Shown here: positions 8,939-17,422 of the stretch, piece by piece
Layout: each line of letters starts with the position of its first letter
Numbering within the stretch: the first letter of the stretch is position 1
Notes under the pieces: model-generated
Databases searched by the model: none
Seen by the model: the letters and a program-made list of their open reading frames with translations, nothing else
What the model was told of the DNA's origin: nothing
NCBI GenBank assembly: GCA_943789205.1
Contig: CALSTG010000001.1
Location: 1,912,435-1,976,434, forward strand
Direction: 5' to 3'
Length of the DNA: 64,000 nt
DNA from: an uncultured Flavobacteriales bacterium
Lineage (GTDB): Bacteria; Bacteroidota; Bacteroidia; Flavobacteriales_D; Crocinitomicaceae
Made by a program: the position numbers and the translations under genes

Positions 8939-11452
8939 ATGACTCGAATTATTTTTTCTTTGATGCTTCTTTTGACTGTGAATTCATACGCACAGAAAAG
9001 GTTGGAAATATCTTTAGAAGGAAATATTAATAATTTCACAACAAAGAAAAAGATTTTCGGTGCGGCCATGTATATGTTCCAAAATGGAAAGATGGTATCT
9101 AAGTCGTTGTCAGATGCAAAAGGCTTTTATTTCATCAGTGGCGCAATACAGACTAAGTTTCCTTTCGAGCTTATGGTTTCTAAGCCCGGTTATATTCCTA
9201 AAAAAGTTCTTCTCGATTTTGAAGAGTTGAAGGTTCAAAATCCAAATGGTGTGCTTCAGGCTATGGAAGAATTAATAGTGGAGCTTTTTGAAGATCGTGA
9301 CGGTGCTGATTTGAATTTTGTTAAAAATACTTATGCTGAAAAATTTAATTGGGATGCTTCAAGGAATATGGCTGTGCCAGAGGAAAAATATAAGAAAGAT
9401 ATTGAAGATGAAGTCCTAAAGGTATATGCTCTTGCCGAACAGGGGTCTAAAGCGGATTTATTTAAAAAGAAATTAGCATCGGCATTGAAAAGAAATGATT
9501 TTGAGCTTGCTATTACACATATTGATTCAGTTTTGGTACATGAACCAAACAATGCTGCCCTAACTGCTAAGAAAAACGAACTAAACCTGCTACTTGAAAA
9601 AATCAAAAAGGATAGAGAGGAGAGAGCAAAATTTGAAACGCTAAAGAATAAAGGGGATATGGCCTTTGCATCCGGAGATTTGGACGAGGCAGAATCTAAT
9701 TATAGGAGTGCTTTAAAAATAATTGATGATAATCAAGTAAAGTTTCGACTTACAAAAATTGCTGAAGCAAGGTCAACACAAGAAAAACAACTTGAAAGTA
9801 ATAATAAGCTTATCACGCTGCGAAGTTCAGCAGATTCACTAAGAACTGAAAAGGCATTTTCCGAAAGTGTCGATAAACTAAAAGAGATTCAGATATTAGA
9901 TCCAGGTCAAAGGGTAAAAATCCAAGCTGAAATTAAAGCAATTCGCAAAGAGTCAGAGAATTATAGATATTCAACTTCAATCGAAAAGTATATTGAAATA
10001 GCGCAAAATCAAAATGATACCGACTCTGTTGACGCCGGTCTCGCAAATTATAAAAAGGCAGATATGCTGATTAAAAAGTTATCAAATCAGCAAATGATAA
10101 ATAATTATTCATCTCAAGTAGAGAAGGGAATAGCTCAAATCTCAAGTAAAAAGAACTCCAAGGAGGAGGCTTTTAGAAAACAAATTGAAAAAGCTTACAG
10201 CAATGTTTTAAAAGGACGAGACTCTTATGAACTGGCAAGCCGAATATTAGATTCAGAGCCAATGAAGGCACGGTCTAACGATGCGCGTGTTATTGCATTA
10301 AAAAAACAAATAAAAAATCTTGAAGAAATGTATGCACTCAAGGATAAGGCGTTTGGAATGCTAAATTCAGATAAGCAGGCTGCACTCATTGATTTAAAGA
10401 AGGCATTCAAGATTGCGAATGTAAATTATAGAATTCTTCCTGAGGAAGATTTGAGACAAATGAAGGATTCTTTATCAAGCTGGTCTGGAGGTGCTGATTT
10501 TGTGACTAATACGAAAAAACCAATATCTAATGGAATAAGTTCTGGAGCAACGGTGCGCTCTCCTGGAGAATTACATCAGGGTTCCGACTTTGAGGCTTTT
10601 AATGATTTATCGGCTACGATTCGGAAAAAGAAAAGCGATCCATTAAAGGATTTACAAGACATTAAAAATGAAATCGATTACGAGATATTTTTTACCAAAA
10701 CAAAGGAAAATGTTCGAAGTGAAGCTTCTTCTCAACAATTAATGACCTACTTAAATTCGATGGAGCTAAATCAAAAAGAAGTCCTCAATCAAAAGGTTAT
10801 TCTTCAAGATGAGCAAGCAATTTCAAAACAAGAACTTGATGCAGCTGTAAGCTTTAAGGCGCAAAAATATAAAGAGCAGCAGGAGTTGTCTGCTTTGCAA
10901 ATAGAGGAGTGGAAGACAGAGAAGGAGTATCTCGATAATATGGAATTGATGAACCAATTGGTTCGTGGTGAATCCTTTTCAGAGCGTCAAAATACCTTAG
11001 ACAATGAGCGTATTATGATTGATAGACAAAATGAAAATGACAATACTGATAGGTTGGCTGAGAGTCAAAACCAGATGTTGCGTCTGGGCTATGCCGTTCA
11101 AAAACGAGATTCCATAGAGAAGCTTTCGGGTGAGAATAGAGTAAAAGCTATGGAGGCACTAAAGTCATCGAAACCAAAGTTTGAAATGCAACCGAATTTT
11201 TTAAAGGACGAAAACGGCATTCTTTTTCCCTCTAACGCCATGACACAAAGGGTGTTTAAGCGAACAAATTCTCAGGGAGATGTAGTGTCAGTGACAATAC
11301 AACGTGTCGTTGTTGATGCTAATGGTCATGGTAACGTATATGAGCAAACAACCGACCAAAGTGGTGGTGCCTCATACACCCGAAACAACGCTTCAATATC
11401 CGAGCATGTTTGGTTTAACGAATCTAAAGGGACAGATGTTGTCGAGGATTAA
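8939..11452 (+). CDS. Large secreted coiled-coil/TPR-like protein of unknown function
   Basis: I do not recognise a family for this 837-residue protein. A signal peptide (MTRIIFSLMLLLTVNSYAQ) supports the start at 8939 rather than the in-frame ATG 24 bases upstream. Residues about 20-95 look like a carboxypeptidase-regulatory-like sandwich (FGAAMYMFQNGKMVSKSLSD). Paired-helix TPR-like segments follow (NDFELAITHIDSVLVHEPNN; FASGDLDEAESNYRSALKI), then a very charged helical and coiled-coil region to about residue 750. The last 80 residues are polar and contain a strand-like repeat (QRVFKRTNSQGDVVSVTIQRV). It probably sits in the periplasm or on the outer membrane. Its stop codon overlaps the start of apbE, so the two are translationally coupled. 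Confidence 0.7.
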   Translation: MTRIIFSLMLLLTVNSYAQKRLEISLEGNINNFTTKKKIFGAAMYMFQNGKMVSKSLSDAKGFYFISGAIQTKFPFELMVSKPGYIPKKVLLDFEELKVQNPNGVLQAMEELIVELFEDRDGADLNFVKNTYAEKFNWDASRNMAVPEEKYKKDIEDEVLKVYALAEQGSKADLFKKKLASALKRNDFELAITHIDSVLVHEPNNAALTAKKNELNLLLEKIKKDREERAKFETLKNKGDMAFASGDLDEAESNYRSALKIIDDNQVKFRLTKIAEARSTQEKQLESNNKLITLRSSADSLRTEKAFSESVDKLKEIQILDPGQRVKIQAEIKAIRKESENYRYSTSIEKYIEIAQNQNDTDSVDAGLANYKKADMLIKKLSNQQMINNYSSQVEKGIAQISSKKNSKEEAFRKQIEKAYSNVLKGRDSYELASRILDSEPMKARSNDARVIALKKQIKNLEEMYALKDKAFGMLNSDKQAALIDLKKAFKIANVNYRILPEEDLRQMKDSLSSWSGGADFVTNTKKPISNGISSGATVRSPGELHQGSDFEAFNDLSATIRKKKSDPLKDLQDIKNEIDYEIFFTKTKENVRSEASSQQLMTYLNSMELNQKEVLNQKVILQDEQAISKQELDAAVSFKAQKYKEQQELSALQIEEWKTEKEYLDNMELMNQLVRGESFSERQNTLDNERIMIDRQNENDNTDRLAESQNQMLRLGYAVQKRDSIEKLSGENRVKAMEALKSSKPKFEMQPNFLKDENGILFPSNAMTQRVFKRTNSQGDVVSVTIQRVVVDANGHGNVYEQTTDQSGGASYTRNNASISEHVWFNESKGTDVVED

Positions 11453-12464
11453 CTTCTCTGGGTTACTAATTATTCTTCTTATATCTTGTAAAAGTTCTGA
11501 TGAAAAAAGTTCTTTTGCGATGTTTAAGCTTAGTGGACGTGCGCAGGGAACAACATACACGATTCAGGTATATGACTCAATATTAAATTTCAATCAAAAT
11601 GAAATTGATTCAATTTTATTAGATTTTGATAAGGATTTATCGACCTACAGAAACAATTCTCTCGTCTCTCGGATAAACTCAAATTCTTTTACAGACTCCG
11701 TAATTGAAGTTCAAAGTTACTTTGGTCAAATGCTTCTCTTTAGTGATTCTTTGTATGAGCTGAGTAATGGTTATTTCGACCCATCCATAAAGCCAATTAT
11801 GGATTTATGGGGAATTGGTTCAAATAATGCAAGTGTTCCTTCGGATAATGAGATCAATAATACGCTGAAAAACGTAGGGTTTAAAAATAAAGGACACTTT
11901 AAATATTCATTGTCCGAAGCTCAAATTGAGCTAATAAAATTAAACCCAAATTTCCAATTAGATTTTAATGCCATTGCACAGGGTTACTCTGTTGATGTTT
12001 TAATGAAGTTTCTTAAGGATCGTGGACATAGAAATGTTTACATTGAATTAGGTGGTGAAATTAAACTTTCTGGATTCAAATCAAACCACAGAAAGTGGAG
12101 GATTGGGATTGAAAAACCGTCTGAATCAAATGACACGAGGAATCAAATCGTCCAAAAAAGTATTGATTTAACGAATGCTGCAATTGCCACAAGTGGTAAT
12201 TACAGAAAGTATTTTGAAGAAGATGGACAGCGTTATGCACACACGATAAACCCTAAAACTGGTAAACAGAATAGACATAAACTTTTGTCTGCAACTGTTA
12301 TTTCAAGTTCGTGTGCTTATGCAGATGCATTGGCAACATATTTCATGGTAATTGGTATGGAAGCTGCTAAAGACTTCCTTTCAGAAGACAAGGGGCGTGG
12401 CACGGAAGCTTACCTGATTTATTCTGAAGATGGCATCCTGAATAGCTTTAGTACAAGTCAATAA
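11436..12464 (+). CDS. apbE: FAD:protein FMN transferase, lipoprotein
   Basis: ApbE attaches FMN covalently to Thr or Ser of exported targets such as NqrB, NqrC or RnfG. The 342-residue form starting at 11436 has a lipoprotein signal with lipobox LISC (Cys at about residue 17), which decides this start; the frame is open further upstream, but only inside the preceding gene. Family motifs are RAQGTTYTIQV, FDPSIKPIMDLWGIG, FNAIAQGYSVD, YIELGGEIKLSG, the substrate/metal region ATSGNYRKYF, HTINPKTG and AYADALATYF with its Asp. It overlaps the preceding gene by 17 bases. The presence of ApbE implies a flavinylated membrane complex elsewhere in the genome. Confidence 0.93.
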   Translation: MLSRINFSGLLIILLISCKSSDEKSSFAMFKLSGRAQGTTYTIQVYDSILNFNQNEIDSILLDFDKDLSTYRNNSLVSRINSNSFTDSVIEVQSYFGQMLLFSDSLYELSNGYFDPSIKPIMDLWGIGSNNASVPSDNEINNTLKNVGFKNKGHFKYSLSEAQIELIKLNPNFQLDFNAIAQGYSVDVLMKFLKDRGHRNVYIELGGEIKLSGFKSNHRKWRIGIEKPSESNDTRNQIVQKSIDLTNAAIATSGNYRKYFEEDGQRYAHTINPKTGKQNRHKLLSATVISSSCAYADALATYFMVIGMEAAKDFLSEDKGRGTEAYLIYSEDGILNSFSTSQ

Positions 12465-12562
12465 TCAAAAGCAATAGCAATTCATATTCTTTTGTCAGTA
12501 ACTCTTTAAAACCTCTATATTTTGAATATCTTTCATTCATATTTTAGTTGAAATTATTTAAA

Positions 12563-13918
12563 ATGAAAATACATTTTATTGCAATAGGAGGGAGCGCCAT
12601 GCACAACTTAGCAATTGCATTAAGTAGAAAAGGGTTTGAAGTTTCAGGTTCTGATGATGAGATTTTCGAACCATCTCGATCTCGTTTGGAGAATCAAGGT
12701 GTTTTGCCCAATGAAATTGGTTGGAACAAAGATCGTATTAACGAGCATATAGATGCTGTTATTCTTGGTATGCATGCTAGAGCGGATAATCCTGAGCTAC
12801 TTGAAGCAAAGCGTTTGTCGATTCCTATTTTTTCTTATCCTGAATATTTATTTGAGCAGAGTAAGTCAAAGAAAAGAATTGTCATTGGTGGTAGTCATGG
12901 AAAGACGACAATCACATCTATGCTTTTGCACGTGTGTAAAAAGCAAAATGTGGATGTAGATTATATGGTAGGTGCGCAGCTTGATGGCTATGATTGTATG
13001 GTAAGACTAACAGATTCTTCCGAATATATGATTTTGGAAGGGGATGAGTACTTAAGCTCTCCAATAGATAGAAGACCGAAATTTCATTTATATAATCCAG
13101 ATATTGCTTTAATCAGTGGTATTGCATGGGATCACATTAATGTATTTCCAACTTTTGAAAATTATGTTTTACAATTTGATGTTTTTTGTTCTATAATTAA
13201 GGATGAGGGTTATTTGATATATAATTCACTAGACCAAGAAGTGGAACGTTTAGCTCATAAGTATTCAAATTCATTGAACATTGTGCCTTATAAAACACCT
13301 GTTTTCAAATCTATTGACAATGGTACTGAGGTCACTTGGGAAGGAAAAGTATATCCCCTTCAGATTTTTGGCAGTCATAACCTTCAAAATATGATAGGCG
13401 CGATGCACCTTTCGTCACATATGGGTATTTCAAATGAGCAATTCTTAGATGGCATGTCTGATTTCACTGGAGCCGGAAAGCGTTTACAGAAGGTTGTGGA
13501 GTTTGGTTCTTTTGTAATGTATAAAGATTTTGCCCATTCTCCTTCAAAGTTAAAGGCGACTACAAGAGCTGTTAAAGAACAATATGGTGCAAGAAAGATT
13601 ATTGCATGCATGGAACTTCATACCTTTTCATCCTTACGTAAAGACTTTTTACCGTTTTATAAGGATTGCATGAATGCCGCTGATCATGCTTTAGTTTATT
13701 TCAGCCCGGAGGTTGTTGCGCACAAAAAGCTTTCTCCTTTAAGTATAGATGAAGTTCAGCAGGCTTTTGGAAGTCACGTTGTGGTTAAGAATACCACTGA
13801 ATCAGTATTAGAATTTGTACGTGATATTACAGATCAAAACTGCGTTCTTCTCATGATGTCTTCCGGTAATTTCGACGGAATAGATTATGAGGCGTTAGGC
13901 GAGGAGTTCTCAGTTTGA
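12563..13918 (+). CDS. mpl: UDP-N-acetylmuramate:L-Ala-gamma-D-Glu-meso-DAP ligase
   Basis: Mpl recycles peptidoglycan by joining the tripeptide L-Ala-D-Glu-mDAP to UDP-MurNAc using ATP. The 451 residues show the Mur ligase layout: N-terminal UDP-binding Rossmann part (IHFIAIGGSAMHNLAIAL), ATP-binding P-loop GGSHGKTTITS at about 105, central motif EGDEYLSSPID, ISGIAWDHINVFP, and a C-terminal domain with KDFAHSPSKL and MSSGNFDG. GGSAMHNLA distinguishes Mpl from MurC. I start at the ATG at 12563; a TTG 15 bases upstream is less likely. Its final 34 bases overlap the convergent DUF4199 gene. Together with murQ, an NlpC/P60 enzyme and mltG it points to active wall recycling. Confidence 0.93.
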   Translation: MKIHFIAIGGSAMHNLAIALSRKGFEVSGSDDEIFEPSRSRLENQGVLPNEIGWNKDRINEHIDAVILGMHARADNPELLEAKRLSIPIFSYPEYLFEQSKSKKRIVIGGSHGKTTITSMLLHVCKKQNVDVDYMVGAQLDGYDCMVRLTDSSEYMILEGDEYLSSPIDRRPKFHLYNPDIALISGIAWDHINVFPTFENYVLQFDVFCSIIKDEGYLIYNSLDQEVERLAHKYSNSLNIVPYKTPVFKSIDNGTEVTWEGKVYPLQIFGSHNLQNMIGAMHLSSHMGISNEQFLDGMSDFTGAGKRLQKVVEFGSFVMYKDFAHSPSKLKATTRAVKEQYGARKIIACMELHTFSSLRKDFLPFYKDCMNAADHALVYFSPEVVAHKKLSPLSIDEVQQAFGSHVVVKNTTESVLEFVRDITDQNCVLLMMSSGNFDGIDYEALGEEFSV

Positions 13919-14454
13919 TGCTTAAATATGATTTTTCGAAAAATCAATGATATTAATAAACTGTTTAGTGTTGAATAAACGAGTAATCCCAGTAATGAAA
14001 TAGTCATTGTGAATTGTGCAGAGTAATATTGACTAATACTGGTCATAACCTTATTTCTAATTTCGTCACTGCTGCTGTTTTCCATATCTGGATTAGAGAC
14101 TCTCAATTCCGCCACCTTAGACTCGTCAGCTAACAATAATTCCATTTCACTAATTTTTGAGCTATTGAATTCTGGGTAAATAGATTGATAATAGAAATAG
14201 ATAAATGCGCTTACTAATACTGTATAAATAATACTTGAGGTCATTCCCGTTTTTACGTCACCCAAAAGATTTGAAGCTTCTCCTGTTTTTTTCTTTAAAT
14301 ATAATGAGACGCAAATACCAAGAGTTACGAACAACATATTGGCAAAAATAAATGGCTTTAAATCTGTCAAAAAGATCTGAAAATTAAAAGCAATAAGCTT
14401 TAAGATGATCCATATAACGGCAAAACCAATACCGATATTAATAGCTTTTTTCAT
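13885..14454 (-). CDS. DUF4199-type integral membrane protein
   Basis: A 189-residue protein with four predicted membrane helices (about residues 6-26, 34-52, 73-92, 147-170). Between helices 3 and 4 there is a polar segment of about 50 residues rich in Ser, Glu and Asp. This layout and the motif of Gly-rich helix 1 followed by a short loop match the Bacteroidota-specific DUF4199 family, whose role is unknown. It starts one base after the rho stop codon and is probably cotranscribed with rho; its end overlaps mpl on the other strand. Confidence 0.68.
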   Translation of the reverse strand: MKKAINIGIGFAVIWIILKLIAFNFQIFLTDLKPFIFANMLFVTLGICVSLYLKKKTGEASNLLGDVKTGMTSSIIYTVLVSAFIYFYYQSIYPEFNSSKISEMELLLADESKVAELRVSNPDMENSSSDEIRNKVMTSISQYYSAQFTMTISLLGLLVYSTLNSLLISLIFRKIIFKHQTENSSPNAS

Positions 14455-14455
14455 T

Positions 14456-15964
14456 TTAGCTATTCATAGAAATCAAGAACTCTTCATTGGAAACTGTATT
14501 TTCCATATGGTTCTTTAAGAATTCCATCGCTTCAACAGGGTTCATGTCTGCAATGAATTTTCGCATTAACCAAATTCTCTGCATTACATCTTTACTGAGT
14601 AAAAGGTCTTCTCGTCTTGTTCCTGATGCCGTAATGTCTATTGCTGGATAGATTCTTCGATTAGAAATTTTTCGGTCTAATTGAAGCTCCATGTTACCGG
14701 TTCCTTTAAATTCTTCAAAAATAACTTCATCCATTTTTGAACCTGTTTCGGTAAGTGCGGTGGCTAGAATAGATAACGAACCGCCATTTTCGATTTTACG
14801 AGCGGAACCAAAGAACCTTTTGGGCTTGTGCAAAGCATTTGCATCTACACCGCCGGAAAGTACTTTTCCAGATGCAGGAGAAACGGTGTTGTAAGCTCTT
14901 GCTAGTCTTGTAATAGAGTCAAGTAGTATACATACGTCGTGACCGCATTCTACCATTCTTTTTGCTTTTTCAAGAACAATATTCGCTACTTTAACATGTC
15001 TATCCGCAGGCTCATCGAATGTGGATGCAATTACCTCAGCTTTTACACTACGCGCCATATCTGTTACCTCTTCCGGTCTTTCATCTATCAGAAGAACGAT
15101 AAGATATGTTTCTGGGTGGTTTGCGGCAATGGCATTTGCAACATCCTTCAAGAGCATTGTTTTACCTGTTTTCGGTTGTGCAACAATCATCCCTCTTTGA
15201 CCTTTACCTATCGGGCAAAACAGGTCCATTATTCTTGTTGATAAGGAATCTTGTTTATGTCCGGTTAATTTGAATTTTTCTGAAGGGAATAATGGAGTTA
15301 AATATTGAAAAGGAACGCGATCCCTAATATACGAGGGGTCTCTTCCATTAATCGACTCTACGCGCACCAAAGGAAAGAACTTTTCACCTTCTTTAGGAGG
15401 TCTTATTGTACCTTTAACAGTGTCTCCTGTTTTTAAACCAAAAAGCTTAACCTGATTTTGCGAAACATAAATATCGTCAGGGGAAGGTAGATAATTATAG
15501 TCTGATGACCTTAAGAAACCATAACCATCCTGAATCACTTCAAGAACACCTTCTGCAGAAACAATTCCAACTAAGTCATAATTACTTTTGTTGTCATTAT
15601 TTTTATGATCCTTAGAGCGGTCTTTATGATTGGATTTTTTGTCATCCTTTTTGGGATGACGTACTTCCTTTGATGGCTTATCCTCTATTTTCTTTTCGTT
15701 GGTCTCTTTTTTAGCTTGAGGTTTATTCGTTTCAGTGTCCTCAGGTAATACTTCTCCATTGGATTTCTTATCAGTAGTTGTATCCATTGGTTTAGCTGCG
15801 ATTTCTTCCTTATTTTCTTCTGTAGGAGCTTCAACTTTAATACGTTTCCGAGTTCTCTTTTTTACAGGAGCAGGTTTCTGACCTTCTTCTTTAGAAGCAT
15901 CTTTAGCCTCATTACTGGTGTTGTCGAATAAGTCTTTTGCATCTTCAGCGGATGAATTTTCCAT
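14456..15964 (-). CDS. rho: Transcription termination factor Rho
   Basis: Rho is the hexameric RNA helicase that terminates transcription. The 502-residue protein has a low-complexity N-terminal tail of about 130 residues rich in Lys, Glu, Asp and Asn. This leads into the RNA-binding cold-shock-like domain ([20 protein letters not shown]) and then the ATPase: Walker A region [19 protein letters not shown] at about 270, Walker [17 protein letters not shown]-loop [21 protein letters not shown] and R-loop region [12 protein letters not shown]. No N-terminal Rho_N (SAP-like) helical domain is visible, and an in-frame stop lies three codons upstream. A promoter is recognisable upstream, and the DUF4199 gene follows directly. 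Confidence 0.96.
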   Translation of the reverse strand: MENSSAEDAKDLFDNTSNEAKDASKEEGQKPAPVKKRTRKRIKVEAPTEENKEEIAAKPMDTTTDKKSNGEVLPEDTETNKPQAKKETNEKKIEDKPSKEVRHPKKDDKKSNHKDRSKDHKNNDNKSNYDLVGIVSAEGVLEVIQDGYGFLRSSDYNYLPSPDDIYVSQNQVKLFGLKTGDTVKGTIRPPKEGEKFFPLVRVESINGRDPSYIRDRVPFQYLTPLFPSEKFKLTGHKQDSLSTRIMDLFCPIGKGQRGMIVAQPKTGKTMLLKDVANAIAANHPETYLIVLLIDERPEEVTDMARSVKAEVIASTFDEPADRHVKVANIVLEKAKRMVECGHDVCILLDSITRLARAYNTVSPASGKVLSGGVDANALHKPKRFFGSARKIENGGSLSILATALTETGSKMDEVIFEEFKGTGNMELQLDRKISNRRIYPAIDITASGTRREDLLLSKDVMQRIWLMRKFIADMNPVEAMEFLKNHMENTVSNEEFLISMNS

Positions 15965-16006
15965 TATTTGTTAATTGATTTAAGGATTTTTGTGACGAGA
16001 TATCGT

Positions 16007-16037
16007 CAAATATATTTTGTAGTTATAATTACTTCAA
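16007..16037 (-). promoter_or_regulatory. Promoter of rho
   Basis: On the minus strand, TTG (16035-16037) is followed after 20 bases by TATATTTG (16007-16014), a full match to the Bacteroidota consensus. The box lies about 42 bases before the rho ATG. The remaining sequence up to 16155 shows no other feature I can support. Confidence 0.6.
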
Positions 16038-16155
16038 TAAAGTTATTCTATTCATTACTTTTTAGGAACAGATGAGGAAATTAAAGACTTAGAACTTTGT
16101 CTTTGTTTTACAAGTTTAACAAAATCCTTTGACATACCAATAAAATTGAAAGATT

Positions 16156-17421
16156 TTATGTTTTTCTTTTTTTCTTTTTAGCCGCAGGAAAAAGGATATT
16201 GTTTAATATAAGTCTATATCCTGGTGAATTTGGATGTAAGTTTAAGTCCGTTGGTGGATCTCCAACAAAATGCTGATAATCTTCAGGGTCATGTCCTCCA
16301 TAAAATGTCCAAGTACCTTGTCCCATCTCACCGTGAATGTATCTTGCTGTTTGCGCAGCTTCAGTCTCGCCTAAAATGAGTACACTCGATTTAATCAGGT
16401 CTTTTTTGAAATCAGTTGTTTGACCCATAAAACCCTTGATGACATCCTGATGACATTGCGTAAGCATGGTAGGAACAACATCCCACTTTGCCGAGAAATC
16501 AAATAAAGTGAATTCATCCATTTCTTTAGGTATGGTTCGATTGGTTCTTAAATAGGTACCATCAATATCTGAGTATTCATATACCATAGGATCTTTGATG
16601 AGCTTAAAGTCCTTGAATGCGAATGTTTTAGAATAATCTAGCTCTTGATCACTATTAGGATTAGAAGGGTCTCCATCAAATACACTTTCACATATATCTG
16701 TGTTTTGAGCTGCTAAAGCAATATCAAAGCTATCGGTACCGCTACACATTGTAAATAAGAATCCACCGCCCAAAACAAAATTCTGTATATTTTTTGCCAC
16801 ACCTAATTTCAGTTCTGAAACTTTTTTAAATCCAAGAAGTTTAGCGTTTCCTTCCGCGACATCTATCTGTTCTTGATACCATTTTTGATAGCGTGCAGAC
16901 CTGTAGAATTTCCCATATTGTCCAGTAAAATCTTCATGATGCAAATGAAGCCAATCATATTCAGGAAGTTTACCCATTACAATGGAGGAATCGTAGATTT
17001 TATCATATGGAATTTCTGCATATTCCAATACCATTGTTACCGCATCATCCCATGGTTGCTTGTTTGGTGGTGTATATACAGCAATTTTTGGAGGTTTTTC
17101 TAACTGAATAACTTCCATATTCACCTCTGGATTTGCTATTTGAGTTTTGATTTGTGAGACTTGACCTTCAGTTAAAATTTGATACGAGACACCTCTAATC
17201 ATTAATTCTTCCTCTATTGTAACCAAATGAGGCATTAGGAAGGATCCCCCTCTGTAGTTTAGTAACCATTCGATGCTCACATCTTTTTCGATTACCCAAT
17301 ATGCTATTCCATAAGCTTTAAGATGATTCTTTTGTTTTTCTCCCATGAACACTAAAATTTGTGTTGCATTTGCAAAATTGCAGGAGAGAAAGAAGAAGAG
17401 AAAGAGAATGCTCAGCTTCAT
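16156..17421 (-). CDS. Secreted Bacteroidota protein of unknown function (often mislabelled asparagine synthetase B)
   Basis: 421 residues with a Sec signal peptide (MKLSILFLFFFLSCNFANA), which fixes the start at 17421, two bases below the end of dnaB. Conserved-looking blocks include LKAYGIAYWVI, WLLNYRGGSFLMPH, PWDDAVTMVLEYAEIPYDKIYD, YDWLHLHHEDFTGQYGKFY, LGGGFLFTMCSGTDSFDIALA and GTWTFYGGHDPEDYQH. From memory, close relatives in flavobacteria carry the automatic label asparagine synthetase B. The protein has neither the N-terminal Cys of a glutaminase nor an SGGxDS ATP-pyrophosphatase loop, and it is exported, so that label cannot be right. The His-rich LHLHHED and GGHDPED blocks might bind a metal or form an active site, which is inference. 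The C terminus is a basic KKKKRKT tail. Confidence 0.72.
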   Translation of the reverse strand: MKLSILFLFFFLSCNFANATQILVFMGEKQKNHLKAYGIAYWVIEKDVSIEWLLNYRGGSFLMPHLVTIEEELMIRGVSYQILTEGQVSQIKTQIANPEVNMEVIQLEKPPKIAVYTPPNKQPWDDAVTMVLEYAEIPYDKIYDSSIVMGKLPEYDWLHLHHEDFTGQYGKFYRSARYQKWYQEQIDVAEGNAKLLGFKKVSELKLGVAKNIQNFVLGGGFLFTMCSGTDSFDIALAAQNTDICESVFDGDPSNPNSDQELDYSKTFAFKDFKLIKDPMVYEYSDIDGTYLRTNRTIPKEMDEFTLFDFSAKWDVVPTMLTQCHQDVIKGFMGQTTDFKKDLIKSSVLILGETEAAQTARYIHGEMGQGTWTFYGGHDPEDYQHFVGDPPTDLNLHPNSPGYRLILNNILFPAAKKKKRKT

Positions 17422-17422
17422 T

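Noticed and set aside
11304-11435. Upstream extension of apbE
   Set aside because: The stretch lies inside the preceding gene and the lipoprotein signal begins at 11436.
12481-12562. TATATTTTG-like promoter before mpl
   Set aside because: One base too many between TA and TTTG and no TTG at the right distance.
16055-16135. A 26-codon minus-strand frame (MSKDFVKLVKQRQSSKS...) upstream of rho
   Set aside because: No promoter, membrane helix or known motif; such frames are common by chance in AT-rich gaps.
16156-17421. Asparagine synthetase B assignment
   Set aside because: The protein is exported and has neither a glutaminase Cys nor a PP-loop.
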